Assembly: GCF_000006565.2 (NCBI RefSeq)
Contig: NC_031471.1
Coordinates: 1,738,661-1,802,660 of the forward strand
Reading direction: 5' to 3'
Source: Toxoplasma gondii ME49
Taxonomy: Eukaryota > Apicomplexa > Conoidasida > Eucoccidiorida > Sarcocystidae
Length of the DNA: 64,000 nucleotides
This document shows positions 13,801 through 25,053 of this stretch, in pieces; within the stretch, counting starts at the first letter, position 1; each line of letters begins with the position of its first letter. The position numbers and the translations under genes are program-made. A model generated the notes under the pieces. That model searched no databases. It worked only from the letters and a program-made list of their open reading frames with translations, and was not told the origin of the DNA.

Positions 13801-16278
13801 GGAGCCGGATGAGCGCAGAGAGATCAGAAGGCTGCAGACTGCGGCAGCGAAGGAACCAACACCGCTCGCAGGCGAGGCGAGTGAAGCCGGAAATGCTGTC
13901 TCCGAGGGAGGGGAACGCATGCGAATAATCGACCCCCAGCACAAGCGCACAACGAAGTATCACACGTCACTCTTGCTTATGAAAACGAGATAGAAGGCCT
14001 CCTGTCTAATGAAGAAGACAGACACCGCTTATGTGTTTCGTTGCGAAACTGTGGCATTGCGATCTCCTCGTTTCTGTTTTCAAACGCAGGCGAACGCGAC
14101 AGCAGTCCATCGAAACGGCGTTTGCCCTTGCTGGTACACAAAGTGAGACTCTGTCAAGTGGCGACGCTCCAGCGACAAAAACGACCCCCATCTCCCTCGA
14201 ATGATGCGCCCGGCGAAAGCGGAAAAACTCCTCCAGGCCGTATCACAGATGGCAGCCACCGCAGTCGTATCGCGGTCACCAAGCGAGAGATGGACCATGA
14301 AACCACAGAGGGAGTTGAGACCCTTGAGAAAGCCAGCACCAAAAGGATCAAAATCCGCGTCAGGACACGCAGATTGGTCTCGCCAGAAAACGCTGAACGA
14401 CACCGGAATCTCATCGAAGGAAGGACGCGAACATTTGCAATTCTTCTCGTAAGCTGAAAGCGAAATGGCGACGGATACACGATCCGAACGGCGCTCATTT
14501 TGTTCACCTCGCCTCACACGCGGACCAAATCCGCAAAGGCGGTGACGGCTCTCGGATCGGGGTGGCGACATTTTTTAAAACGATACGGAGAGAAAAGAAA
14601 ACTTGAATTCTGTGGCGTCTTCAGTGGACTGCAAAGTGGAGAGAATGGATTTCGGCGTAATACAAACAGATCAAGTACTTCGCGCGAAGGCTGTCCGTTT
14701 GTGCTCCAAGGGGAAGTTTTAAAGAAGTTCTCACCTGCTGGCTGGGCGCTCAAAGTACAGCTGAAGCAGTCGTGTCAGACGATGCGTTGCATCTCTGCTG
14801 CTACAGAAGATCAGCACCTTGGCTTTCTTCCTTTTTCCTGAACCTCCATTTTGTCTAGCCTTGCCGTTCGTCTCCTCCTTCTCCTCTTTTCGTTCATGTT
14901 CCACCTCCTCTGTTTCGTCTTCACTCTCATCCGTATCATCTTCTCCTTCGTCTTCGTCTGTCTTGTCTTCCTCTTCTTCTCCTTGTTTCTTGTTTTCCTC
15001 TGCTTCCTTCGTCCCTTCGTCCTCCTCATCGGCGGTTGTCTCTGTCTCTGCTAGACACGATTTCTTCGCGCGCCTCTTCTCTTCTCTCGCGCCGCTCGCG
15101 TCTCCTCGCAGATGCTGCAGGAGGTGCAGCAAGAGGAGCAGGAGGCAGAGCGGCTTGTCTTCGGAGTCGCAGACGACGTATCGCTGCGCCAGAGATTGCG
15201 GCATCGCGTAGTGCCCTGCACAGCGCATGCAGAGACGATAAAACAGAAAACAGCTTCTAGCAACACCGTCGTCCACCACTCCAGAAAGCAAAAGCGACAC
15301 TCTCCCTCGTGCCTCAAGGCGAGCAGCGAGAAAAGAAAAAAATACGCGAAGGACGCAGCGAGGAGGCCGCAGAGCACGCGAGAGAACGAGACCATATCCA
15401 CTCTTCTCCAGGGCCGGCGAAAAGGTCCGACGGAACATAAACAAATTCACTACAGCTGCAGTGCGTTACAGAAGAGAAAGCAACGAAAACAGGACCACAC
15501 GAGGAAGCTTCAGGTCTATCCTCCACTGTCCAGAAGAGCGAGTTTGTTAGTAGAGCAACGCGTCTCACAATACAGAACCATAAAGAATCCAATAGATATA
15601 CATATATATCTATATATATATGTGTATGCATGTATGTACATATGCAGACATGTGTGCAAATATATATATATATATATATATATATGCAGACGTCAAGAAG
15701 GAGACAGATGTATAAATACAGAAGTGAGGAAAGAGATATACGTATAAATGTCTAAGTGAAGAAAGAGAACACTGAATCGCGAAAGAGGAAGATGAGTATG
15801 TTCGTGAATATACGGAACAGTTGAATTAACACAAAAGGCTCGAAGTGACATGAGCATCCTTTATTTTTACAGCCGCCAATTTTCAAAGGCCTAAGCGCAG
15901 TCCAGAGTCCGCAGTGTGGAGATCTAGACTTTCATGCAAATATCTTTTGTGCCTCCATCCCTTGCTCCACCATTTGGGATCTTTGAATCACACCACACAT
16001 CAAGAGTGTCAAACTTTGCTTCCTTGTTGAGGAAAAAGAGGACCCTCGACATGGAACCGAAAGTGCTCTGTTTACCGCTGGGAGAGGAGAGAACAAAGAG
16101 TGGACGCGTCAGATTCAGCAGCGCAAGCGACTTCGGATTTTTCGTCATTGTCGCAGAGAAAGCTGGAGATAGAGAAGACAGAACATGTCGCCATCAATCG
16201 TTGCATGATTCCTCGCAACATAGAAAAATGGGTATCACACGCATAACCACGTGCGTCGCCAAATCCATCTGCCATCAC

Positions 16279-16309
<31 letters not shown>

Positions 16310-19300
16310 GATATATATATATATATAGATATAGATATATAGGCACGCATACGGAGTGAATATATATATATATATATATGTTTATACATGTAAATATCTA
16401 TATCTATATATACATATATATAGATATACATCTAAATATATATATATATATATATATAATCTAGCTGAACAGTTTTGGCCTATCTTGTTTGTTTGGAATG
16501 AAGCGATTTAGAATCGTTGAACATGGCTCGAGTTCCAAGTCACAAACAGGAAAGTTGTTTATGGTTATCCTGCACACCATACCCCAGTGGACTGCTCAAG
16601 ACAGCCGAGAGTGTTGTATGTCAGTATCAAAGGCCATGAATGTTCCCTGACATCGCGTCCGAAGCGCACACTTGAGACTTGCGTTTAATATCTCGCTTGT
16701 TCTGGTTCTCCGTTTCCTCTTTCGCTGTCTCTTGGCTGCTTCTTCTCACTGAGTTTCTGGAGCGGCAGGGAGGAGGAGGCGACAAACGGTGAAGCGAAGG
16801 CGGAGACGACAGGCAAGGCTTCCCCAGAAGTCCGCGCAAACGAAGGCTCATATCCACGACACGATTCTAGACGAAGATGCTGAAGCGCCGCGACTGCCTT
16901 CATCCAATCGTGGTACGGCTGCGGAGCGCACAATCCGGTGAAAATACGCCGCAGGGCGACACACAGTAACGAGAGCGGTCGCATAAGGCGGGAGATGTAA
17001 GGGAGACGGGAGAGCTGTTGTGGAACGCCAGATATCCAGAGGGACAGGAGGTATTTACGGACGCATAGATAAAGAGACGAAGGTGAACATCGGATCTGCA
17101 GAGATAACCTCGAACCTCAACACCAAGGCAGAAGGCATGCAGCTGCACCCGCATGTCAGGTGTACCAACGAAGAATTCAAGCAATACGCATATATATATA
17201 TATATATATATATGTACATGTTTGTGTAGATATACGCATGATTGTGTTATAGGAACTTTCCATCTATAGAATATACAAGACACCAGTTTGTATTCGTTAA
17301 CTGAAAGATAGACCCTCCGCGAGAGAGAGAGTCAGTTCAGCGATGAAGAGATGAACTCGAGCGGCTATGCAGACGGCTGCGTCGATAGTTGCAGCTGCAG
17401 ACGAGGACGAAAGCAGCAATCGTTCCATAGGGGAAGCGGTTCAAAGAAACAGGAAAACGCACCGCGGCCTTTGTATCGCTTCTGAGAGGGGAAGAGTCGA
17501 AGATGAGGAGAGTCACTCCACGGTGCCTACCTGCCGGACAAGTCTATCAGCTTCGTCAATCACCAGCCACCGAACGTCCTCGAGGCTAACACCCATCTCG
17601 TCGTCTAGAGAACAGAAAAGACGATGTTAAAGATTCACGATTCAAGATGCGTCGCAGAAGGCAAGTGTGAACCGGTCTCGACAAAGTACTCCTCGAAAAA
17701 AAAGAAAAATCGGTAAGAGTGAGGACAACGCAGTATCGTTCCACGCTCGCCAGTCACATGCTCGATGTACGGGAGCATCTATTCCTCTACATATATACAC
17801 ATGCACGTGTAAATGATTATATGTAGTCACAGGAACATTGGTACAAAGAGAGACCTGACTCTCTATAAAACATTCAACCTACCATACATACAGATATAGC
17901 TAGATGCAGATAGAAATAAATAGACAGATATAGATAGATACAGATATATATATATATATATATATAGATAGATAGGTAGATAAACGTACTCAGATAGAGA
18001 GATAGCGGATACCTGATGGAGTGGAAAATCTGCTTTTGAACATCTAAGTGAATATTTATATCCATAGACCCTCAGGTACATACAGATATGGATTCACATC
18101 GGTCTCCCGGTAGACCGTGGATGGCATTGGAACTCCTGCTGCCCTGCCCGAGCCATCAAGGCAAAGCAAGACTCGGTTTCGCCTCGCCTCGCAGATATCT
18201 GGCCTCTCTCAACGGTGACGCTATGTGAATGTAGAACAAGGCAGCCTCAACGAGACGCATGCCGAACGAATGAAAACGATGCGACCTACCGGCGGTAGTG
18301 TCGTCATCTTCAAGGAGGACACCGCCTTCTCCACGAACCGCATCAGCGAAGGCTGTCCTCCGTCGTCGCGTCGCCTTCCAGACCAGCTCCGTGAACTTTC
18401 CCGGTGTACATACAACGACGTCGGGGGGCGCGGTGGATGTAGCTGCAGTGTCGCCGCAAACCGCAGAGACTTCAGAACGCCGCGGCGACCCAAGAAAGGC
18501 CGACAGCACCGACGGCGCTGTCGGCGAAGCGAAGAGAGAAGCTCTGCCTGTCGAAACGTGAGCAAGCCCTGCCGCTTTGTCTCGCTTGTTGCGGTGTACA
18601 GACAGCTCACCAACGAGACACGCGACGGAGATCTCACGACAGAAAACGACTCCTTCGATCGTGTGATTCTCCGCGGAACGAGCGCAGCATGAGGCTTCAG
18701 CCTCCGCCTCCTCTCCCGAATGCTTTCGCTTTCGCCTGCATTCGCGAGGCGCGCTGTCTCCTTCTTCTTCGTCTTCGTTTGCTTCGTCGGCGTCTGGCGT
18801 CAGCGCGCGCGTCCGACATACGGTCCGAGAAGACGAAGAGACGAAGGGAGAAGAGTGGCCGTGACGGAAGCGACGGAACTCCTCAGCGACCTGCACCGCC
18901 AGCTCGCGAGTGGGGACGAGCACGACGCAGCGCGTTGTCTGAGCTGGCGTAAGCGCAGTCTCAGACAAAACGCCTTTGAAACAACAGAAACGGTGTTTTT
19001 TGATTGACAACAGAAGTTGCCATCAACAAGAAGCATTTGCAAAAAAGCAAAGACACCAGAGAAAAACGCTTTCGAAGGAAAAATTGAAACACACTTTCTT
19101 AATCATCCAATCAAATTTCAGGAAAGCTTGAAGGGAGACAATCGTGAATGCAGTCTCGAAAACCATAGTTGAAATCATACAAGCCATTTAAAATCTGAGC
19201 AAACTCGGGGGAAAATCGAGGACCGGTGAGTCGCGCGCCAGCAGAAGAACTGGGAGAGGTTGCCCTCAAACGGAGAGAAGAAGTAAAAAGAGTTCCGAGA

Positions 19301-20938
19301 AGAGAGAAACGTGCGAATCAGGGGGATGCGAAGACAAAGCAAGAAAGGCAGGAAGGACAGCCGAGTGCTCAGGGAAGAAGCGAAGGAGAAAATAGAGACA
19401 GCAACTCCAGCTGCCGACGCAGTGCAAGAGGAAGAGAGAGGAGAGAGCGAAAGAGACATCTCCAGCCGTTGAGTCCGCGCCGCTCTTACCTACGGATGCA
19501 AGAAGAAAACTGACAATGGGGAGGACGTAGCAGAACGTTTTTCCCTCGCCTACAGACGGCAGGCAAACAGGCAGAAGCGTCGCGAATTGCTCCTTAGAGT
19601 TCCATGGCCTTACACCCTCTTCCTCGACAGAACGAGACAGAATGAGGATGCCAGCAACCGAGACTCTACTCTCAATGTGCCGTCCTTCATCGTGTTGCTC
19701 GAAGCTGCTGAAAGACTCTTCATTGACTCCTGAGGCCAATCTTGCCGATCGATCTGAGTGGCTTTTCCCTAAATCCCTGCACTCGCCCTTTCATCCCTCA
19801 ACACTCAAAGGCGACCATCTCCAAACCTGTCCTGCCTCGACATTCCGACCTCTTTCTTCTCATTGCTGCACCGACCTGTCGCTTCCCGGCCCCTTTGCGG
19901 ATTTTCAGTCCTGCGGACTTTTTTTGCCGAGTGCTTTGGCTTCGTTCACTATCTCCACAAAGGTCAACTGCAGTGGTTCTACTTTCCAGCTTCTCTCTCC
20001 GACCGAGAACGCCTCCTCTCCTCCCCGCTCTCATCTTGTCCCCTTCAATCGTGCCTACAGCGCGTCTATACATCGTTGTAGACACACATAGATAGACGTA
20101 GATAGAGACCTACAGATAGATAGATAGATAGATGAATATCCTTACACATAGACAAACACAGAAAGAATGGAGAGGAGCATAAGGATCGAACGAAATACCG
20201 AGAAAGAAAGGAAGAGAGAGGAAGAGTGATTGATAATGGATGCAGACGCGTAGAGTCTGTAGGCCATTACGACTGAGTGAATTTACCTGTGGGCGCGGAA
20301 ACGCAGAGGTCGCAGTTTTGAGGGTCGTATGGTTTGTCGATACACCGGGTGAGAAAGTTGACGACGGTGCGTTGGACTGCATGCAATTGGAGAGAAGCGC
20401 CACAACAGGCAAAAAGGAGATCGCTTTATTCGCGGTGGAATGAACACTTTGCCCTTATCCCTCTGCATCTCTTCACCTTCCCTTCTTCCTCTGTTTCCTC
20501 CTACAGCCGTCTCACTTGCTTTTCGGCTTTCCGTCCTCTTCCTCGTTCCTACTGTCCTCCGTCGACTCTTCCTTGCTTCGCATATACGCAAGTCTCCACG
20601 GTGTCTCTCTCTTCGGTCTACTTTCTCTCCCTTTCTTCTCTCCCTTTCTTCTCTCCCTTTCTTCTCTTCCTTTCTTCTCTTCCTTTCTTCTCTTCTCTCT
20701 GTCCTCTTCTTCCTGCTCCCGACGCTTGTGCCGCCTACGCGTCTCCTCCCTTCCCGCTCTCCACATCTCCTTTCTGCTTCCTGCCTGTCGCGAGCTCGAG
20801 TCTGTTTCGCGGATCCGCTCTTCTCCGCGCTGCTCCGCGGCCCTCTCACGTTCCGAGTCTCAGAGACGCGCCTTCCGCGACCCCCCTGACACACCTTCAC
20901 TGTCTTCGCAACACAACAACATACATACATATATTCAC

Positions 20939-21004
<66 letters not shown>

Positions 21005-22152
21005 GCATATATAAACATGGCTGCCTGTCGGCTCAGAGGCATGTCACCCGGCGCGCAAACGCCCATCTCCAGTGACATGCGCAGAGACACCGGCAGCCAC
21101 CGGCAACGGAGATCTGTGTGTGTCTCCGCAGCGAGAGGCGTCGCAAGCAGAAGAGCGTCACTGTTTCATCTCCGTCTGGCGCTGTCTCTGATAGTTTTAT
21201 GCGAACCTGGAAAGAGGCTGCGGATATCCCGGCGTCGAAGCGTCTCCAGAACGCATGGATGAAGAGATCGAAGAACTTCCGCGCTCCTCTCTCTCTCGCG
21301 TTCCTCGTCACCTTCGCGCTGCTGGGCGACAACGCAGTAACGCTTCGTAAATTCTGGACGCGTTGTCTCCCCTTCTCCCGTCTCAGCAGAAGACGACGAA
21401 GAAGAGGCAGACGAAGAAGAAGAGGGAGAAGCAGACGAAGAAGAGGAGGAAGCAATCTCTGTATTTTCACTGGTTCTTGAAGTGAACGTCTGTCCGATGG
21501 CTTCTTCTCTCTCGTTGTCTCCTGTCTCTGCCTCTTCTCGAGCGCGAGACTTCTCCTCTGTGTGCCTTTTTGCCTTCCTCTTCTTTGTCTGTGCTTTCGC
21601 TTGCCGTTCCCCCCCTTCGAGTTCTCGGTCCCCTTTGTTTTTCTCTTCCTCCTGTTCGTCGCCCTCGTCGTTCTCGCCTTCCTCCTCGTTGTCATGCATG
21701 TACTCTTCGCTTTGGTGTTTCCTTTTCCGTCTCCGCTTTCTCTTCCTTCCAGAGCGCTGTTCTTCCTCTCTGTCCTCTGCCGTTTCTCCCTCCTCCTGAC
21801 GTCTCTCGTTTCTCTCCTTGTCATTCTCCTTCTCTCGGTTCGCCTTCTTCTTCCTGTCAACCTCCGCGGCTGACTCAGTACCTGCGCGTTCTTCTCCGCT
21901 ATTAAACTCTTTCAGCTGCCTCCCCGCGCTTTGCTTGTCTTTGCACGCCTGTCCATCCGCGCGCTTTCCCTCGCCTCCTCTTTTTTCCGTTTCTCGGCAT
22001 GCTCCGTCTTCCGGCTTTCCCTCTCCCGGCTCTCGCGCGAGTCTGCGCGCCTCTTGCCGCTGCCTCCTGTACGCGGAGTCTCTCGTTTTTTTCTTCTTGC
22101 CTCCTTGCGAACTCGCCTCCTCAACCTTCTCCGCAGGCGATTCGGTCTCCAT
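10844..22152 (-). CDS. DDX51: DEAD-box ATP-dependent RNA helicase, DDX51/Dbp6 type
   Basis: Nucleolar DEAD-box helicase; the Dbp6/DDX51 family works in early 60S ribosomal subunit assembly. Inferred exons in transcript order: 22152-21207, 20376-20287, 19549-19490, 18973-18290, 17604-17531, 16918-16750, 16162-15971, 15215-14735, 13347-13078, 12212-12075, 11003-10844. Phases agree throughout and give 1087 residues. Motifs seen: motif I APTGEGKT (343-350), Ia PTRELA (386-391), Ib CTPGK, motif II DEAD (610-613), motif III SAT (677-679), motif IV VLIFCSS, motif V CSDLAARGLDV (998-1008), motif VI YVHRSGRSAR (1026-1035). The LPLQKLTFSATMT segment is typical of DDX51. The first 280 residues are a charged Lys/Glu-rich and poly-Ser tail. 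Start chosen at ATG 22152 with a good context (GCCATGG). Two long acidic insertions interrupt the helicase core. The donor of exon 7 is the least certain junction. Confidence 0.92.
16279..16460. repeat. (TA)n/(GATA)n microsatellite cluster in DDX51 intron 6
   Basis: About 180 bases of TA runs broken by GATA units. It starts about 115 bases upstream (in transcript direction, downstream on this strand) of the exon at 15971-16162 and fills much of the 0.6-kb intron. Confidence 0.95.
20626..20690 (+). repeat. 13-bp tandem repeat, five units, in DDX51 intron 1
   Basis: Five tandem units of 13 bases, three of TCTCCCTTTCTTC followed by two of TCTTCCTTTCTTC. It lies in a 450-base pyrimidine-rich block on the plus strand, which is purine-rich on the strand that DDX51 is read from. 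Confidence 0.92.
20926..21012. repeat. (TA)n/(TACA)n microsatellite in DDX51 intron 1
   Basis: About 85 bases of TA with regular ACATA breaks, about 200 bases inside the donor end of the first DDX51 intron. Confidence 0.94.
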
Positions 22153-22613
22153 GGCGCACCCGCAGAAGGAGAGAAGAAACCGAGGGGAAAGCGGCAGAGA
22201 GACGGCGGGGAAGAGTGGATTACCAAAGATGAAAAAAAAAGCAGAAGACACAGGAAAAGAGTTAACCAGAGACGGAGAGCGCCTGACTCAGACACCAACG
22301 AACTAGCATTAATCGGAGGAGGAGAGACAAAGTGATGCAGAGAGCGACACAGAAACGTGAGAGAGAGAGAGGGAACAGCGAGAGAGGGAACAGCGAGACC
22401 GGGGGGCAGGCGAACCGATGGAAACAGGGAAGAGAAAGACGAAACGAGGAAGCAAAGAAGCAGAAGAAAACCGCGAGGCGAAGAAAGGAGGTTACAGAAA
22501 AAAGAATAGAGGGAAGGAGACTCGGCCCCAGAGAGGAGCAAGAAAAACACGGTGCAAGCTTGCGCCGCTGAGGAAAAAAACGCCGAGAGAAGGCGGTTCG
22601 TTGTGCATGCAGT

Positions 22614-22621
22614 TAAAATCG
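22614..22621. promoter_or_regulatory. TGCATGCA motif
   Basis: Exact palindromic TGCATGCA between the two divergent starts. The TGCATGC core is reported as over-represented in Toxoplasma promoters and is a plausible ApiAP2-type site. The match is short, and the same string also occurs elsewhere by chance and in introns, so function is inferred. Confidence 0.35.
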
Positions 22622-23347
22622 TTTCAGAGTCACAAACGAAACAGATCTCTGGAATTTTTCGTTGTTCCTCTATGCATCATCTCTTCCCTTCCCCGCCTTC
22701 GACCTCCACATCTCGCGCGCCGGTCCTTGGCAACGCGAGGCGATGGGGCGGCGAAAGGGAAGCGCATCGAAGATGGAGAATCTTCCTCGGCGGAGAAAAA
22801 GAGGGAGTTGAATCTCTTTTCCTGAAGTGACGCCCCTTTCCTTCACAAAGGTCAGTATTTTATGTCCTGAAACGAACGGTGTTTCTGCTTCGCGATTCGA
22901 ACAAGGCTTTTCGCGAAGTCTCACTCCGCGGGAGAGACGCATATCGTTGCTTGGACTATATCGACACCCAGTCGGAGAAGCGGAACAGCCGTTTGGTTCT
23001 TAGAGATTCCCCTTCCCTCAGTCAGCGAAAACAGGTCGTTTCCTGCCCGCTGTCCTCTCCCGACAGTGACTCTTGACAAACGAAATAGACGAAAGAAAGG
23101 GCAAAGAAGCTCGAGTTTGAGGTGTATTATCGACACAGCTCAGGGGGGCTCTTTGCCGCGATGACTCCGAGTGAGCGCATGCAATGGGGAGTTTCCTTGC
23201 GTTAAAAGAAGAAGATCCCGCAGAAAATCCGGGGGAAAAGAGAGATGACAAGGGGAGAAGTCGTCTTTCATCGAGAGAACAGCGCGGTTTTCTTTCTTCT
23301 TCCGGGCGTGACAGTTTGCATCTCCTTTTCGCGAAAGATGCAAGCGT

Positions 23348-23355
23348 TGCATGCA
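23348..23355. promoter_or_regulatory. TGCATGCA motif
   Basis: Second exact TGCATGCA in the same divergent region, about 770 bases before the AOS1 start. A related GCATGC core lies at 23177-23182. Three such cores within 750 bases of a head-to-head promoter region is suggestive, not proof. Confidence 0.35.
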
Positions 23356-24123
23356 TGGGGCCTGAGGCGCACACAGCTGAGAGTGGGTCCCTGGGTGAAA
23401 AGCAGATGGTTTTTTGCGGGATTTGTTTGTCGAGTTTGTCTTGAATTCATCGCTCTTACTTCTCCACTTCCACTCAGGCGTTTCTCTGCCTGTCTCGGAG
23501 ACGAGAGGACCTCGTCTTTTCCCTGGGTCGTACCTCTTCGGCACCTCTCCGGAACGTTTGATTGCATGTGCGTACCTCGCGTTTTGTCTCGTCGACGGAG
23601 AGCTGATCGCAGCCAGCGTTTTTTCACAGTCACTATTTACTTATGAATTGGTTGTTCTTAACTGCTAAAAACTGAGCGCGCCTTCTCTCTGTTGTGTGCG
23701 TTCTTTTTTGAGGTCTTTTTATGTGATCCCTTTCCGCCTGTCGGCGTATGTTCCCTTCAGTTTGGGGAGTGTGAAGACCTATTTTTCGCGGGCAACTCCA
23801 ACGCGCCGCAGAGCCAAGGCCGCCTCTCGTGCTCTTCTCCTCCCTGTCTTCCTGTGGAGCTCCTGCTTTCTGTAACATTTTTCGTCTCTGCTCTTTTCTC
23901 CTTACACTTTCTACTCTCCTCTTCCTCCTCATTCTTCTCTCGCTCTTCGTCTGACTGTCTCCTTTGTGTGCTCCTCCGTTCCCTCGAGCAAATTTGTCTG
24001 CTTCAATTCCCTCCTCCCTGCTTCTCTGCTTCGACCTCGTCTTGCTTCGCATCGTCACGTTCTCCGTGCGTTTCGTTTGCTTTTCACCTGCTTTTCTGGC
24101 GTTCTTCTTTTCCTTCTTCCGCC

Positions 24124-25021
24124 ATGGCAGCTCTTCCCTCTTCTCCCGCGCCTGCACCTGAGGAGACAGTTGCGAACTCTCTTCTTTCTCATCGCGTTTT
24201 CGACAGACAAATTCGCCTCTGGGGGGTTGAATCTCAGCGCAGGTGAGTGATCTTCTTGCCTCCTGTGTTTCTCTTCTTGACGCTCTCCGGTCTCAGTTTG
24301 CCTCTTTCCTCCTCTTCTGCCTCTTCCGCGCCTTCTCGTCGAGTTTTCCTCTGTTTTCCCTTGGTTTTTTTCTTTGTCGACTTGACTTCTCTTCTCCCCC
24401 TCTTGCGCGTCTCCTCTGCGCATGCAATACATGTGTGTCTCCCGGACTCCATCTCCGATCTCTCCGTCTCTCCCTTCCTGCAGCATGACTGCCTGGTGCT
24501 CGAGAGACTCGGTCTCCACAGCGTCTCTGGTTTTGACTTCGTCCTGCTGTCCTATCTCTGTTGTTTCCATGGCCCCAGTCGACATATCGACGAGGCAACA
24601 GGCGAGGCATGGTTTGAAACGGACCGCCTTTTTGGACGCAGAGAAGCTTTTCCGATGTTTTTCGACTTCTCTGCTCAGACTCCTCTCCTCGCATGTATTG
24701 CTCGTCGGCCTGACCAGCATCCATGTTGAATTGGCGAAAAACCTCGCTCTCTCAGGTAATTTGTCGCGAACGTTGAGCTTTCGGTCTCTCCCCGTCTCTT
24801 GTGTCCTCTTCGTTTCCACCTCTCTCTTCGGCATTTGGTTGCTCTCCTTTCCTCAGTCATCATTGCTCGTCTTCTGGTTTCGTTGCCATCCGTATGTGGA
24901 GTCTCGGTTCACGCGTTCCCTCGGCTGGAGCGCCTCTCTTTCTTCTTTTTCTCGTTCAGTCCCCTTCTTTTCTCTGCGTTCGCCTCTTTCGCGCCGCCTT
25001 TTTCTCTCCTCTTTTCTCCCT

Positions 25022-25053
<32 letters not shown>

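Larger units (their letters stand above)
22153..24123. promoter_or_regulatory. Divergent intergenic region, probable bidirectional promoter of DDX51 and AOS1
   Basis: About 2 kb separates the start codons of two divergent genes, so both promoters and 5' untranslated regions should lie here. The DDX51-proximal part (22153-22560) is purine-rich on the plus strand. The AOS1-proximal part (about 23690-24123) is strongly pyrimidine-rich on the plus strand. Both transcripts would therefore have pyrimidine-rich leaders. TGCATGC-type motifs lie between. No convincing coding exon was seen, although a short 5' untranslated exon cannot be ruled out. Confidence 0.55.

Noticed and set aside
13316..13963. 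215-codon minus-strand frame
   Set aside because: Lies in DDX51 intron 8 and only touches the start of exon 9; Ser/Arg/Leu/Phe-rich peptide typical of CT-rich introns.
20283..21008. 241-codon minus-strand frame rich in Arg, Lys and Glu
   Set aside because: By-product of the purine-rich strand of DDX51 intron 1; it is not in frame with the flanking helicase exons, which join cleanly without it.
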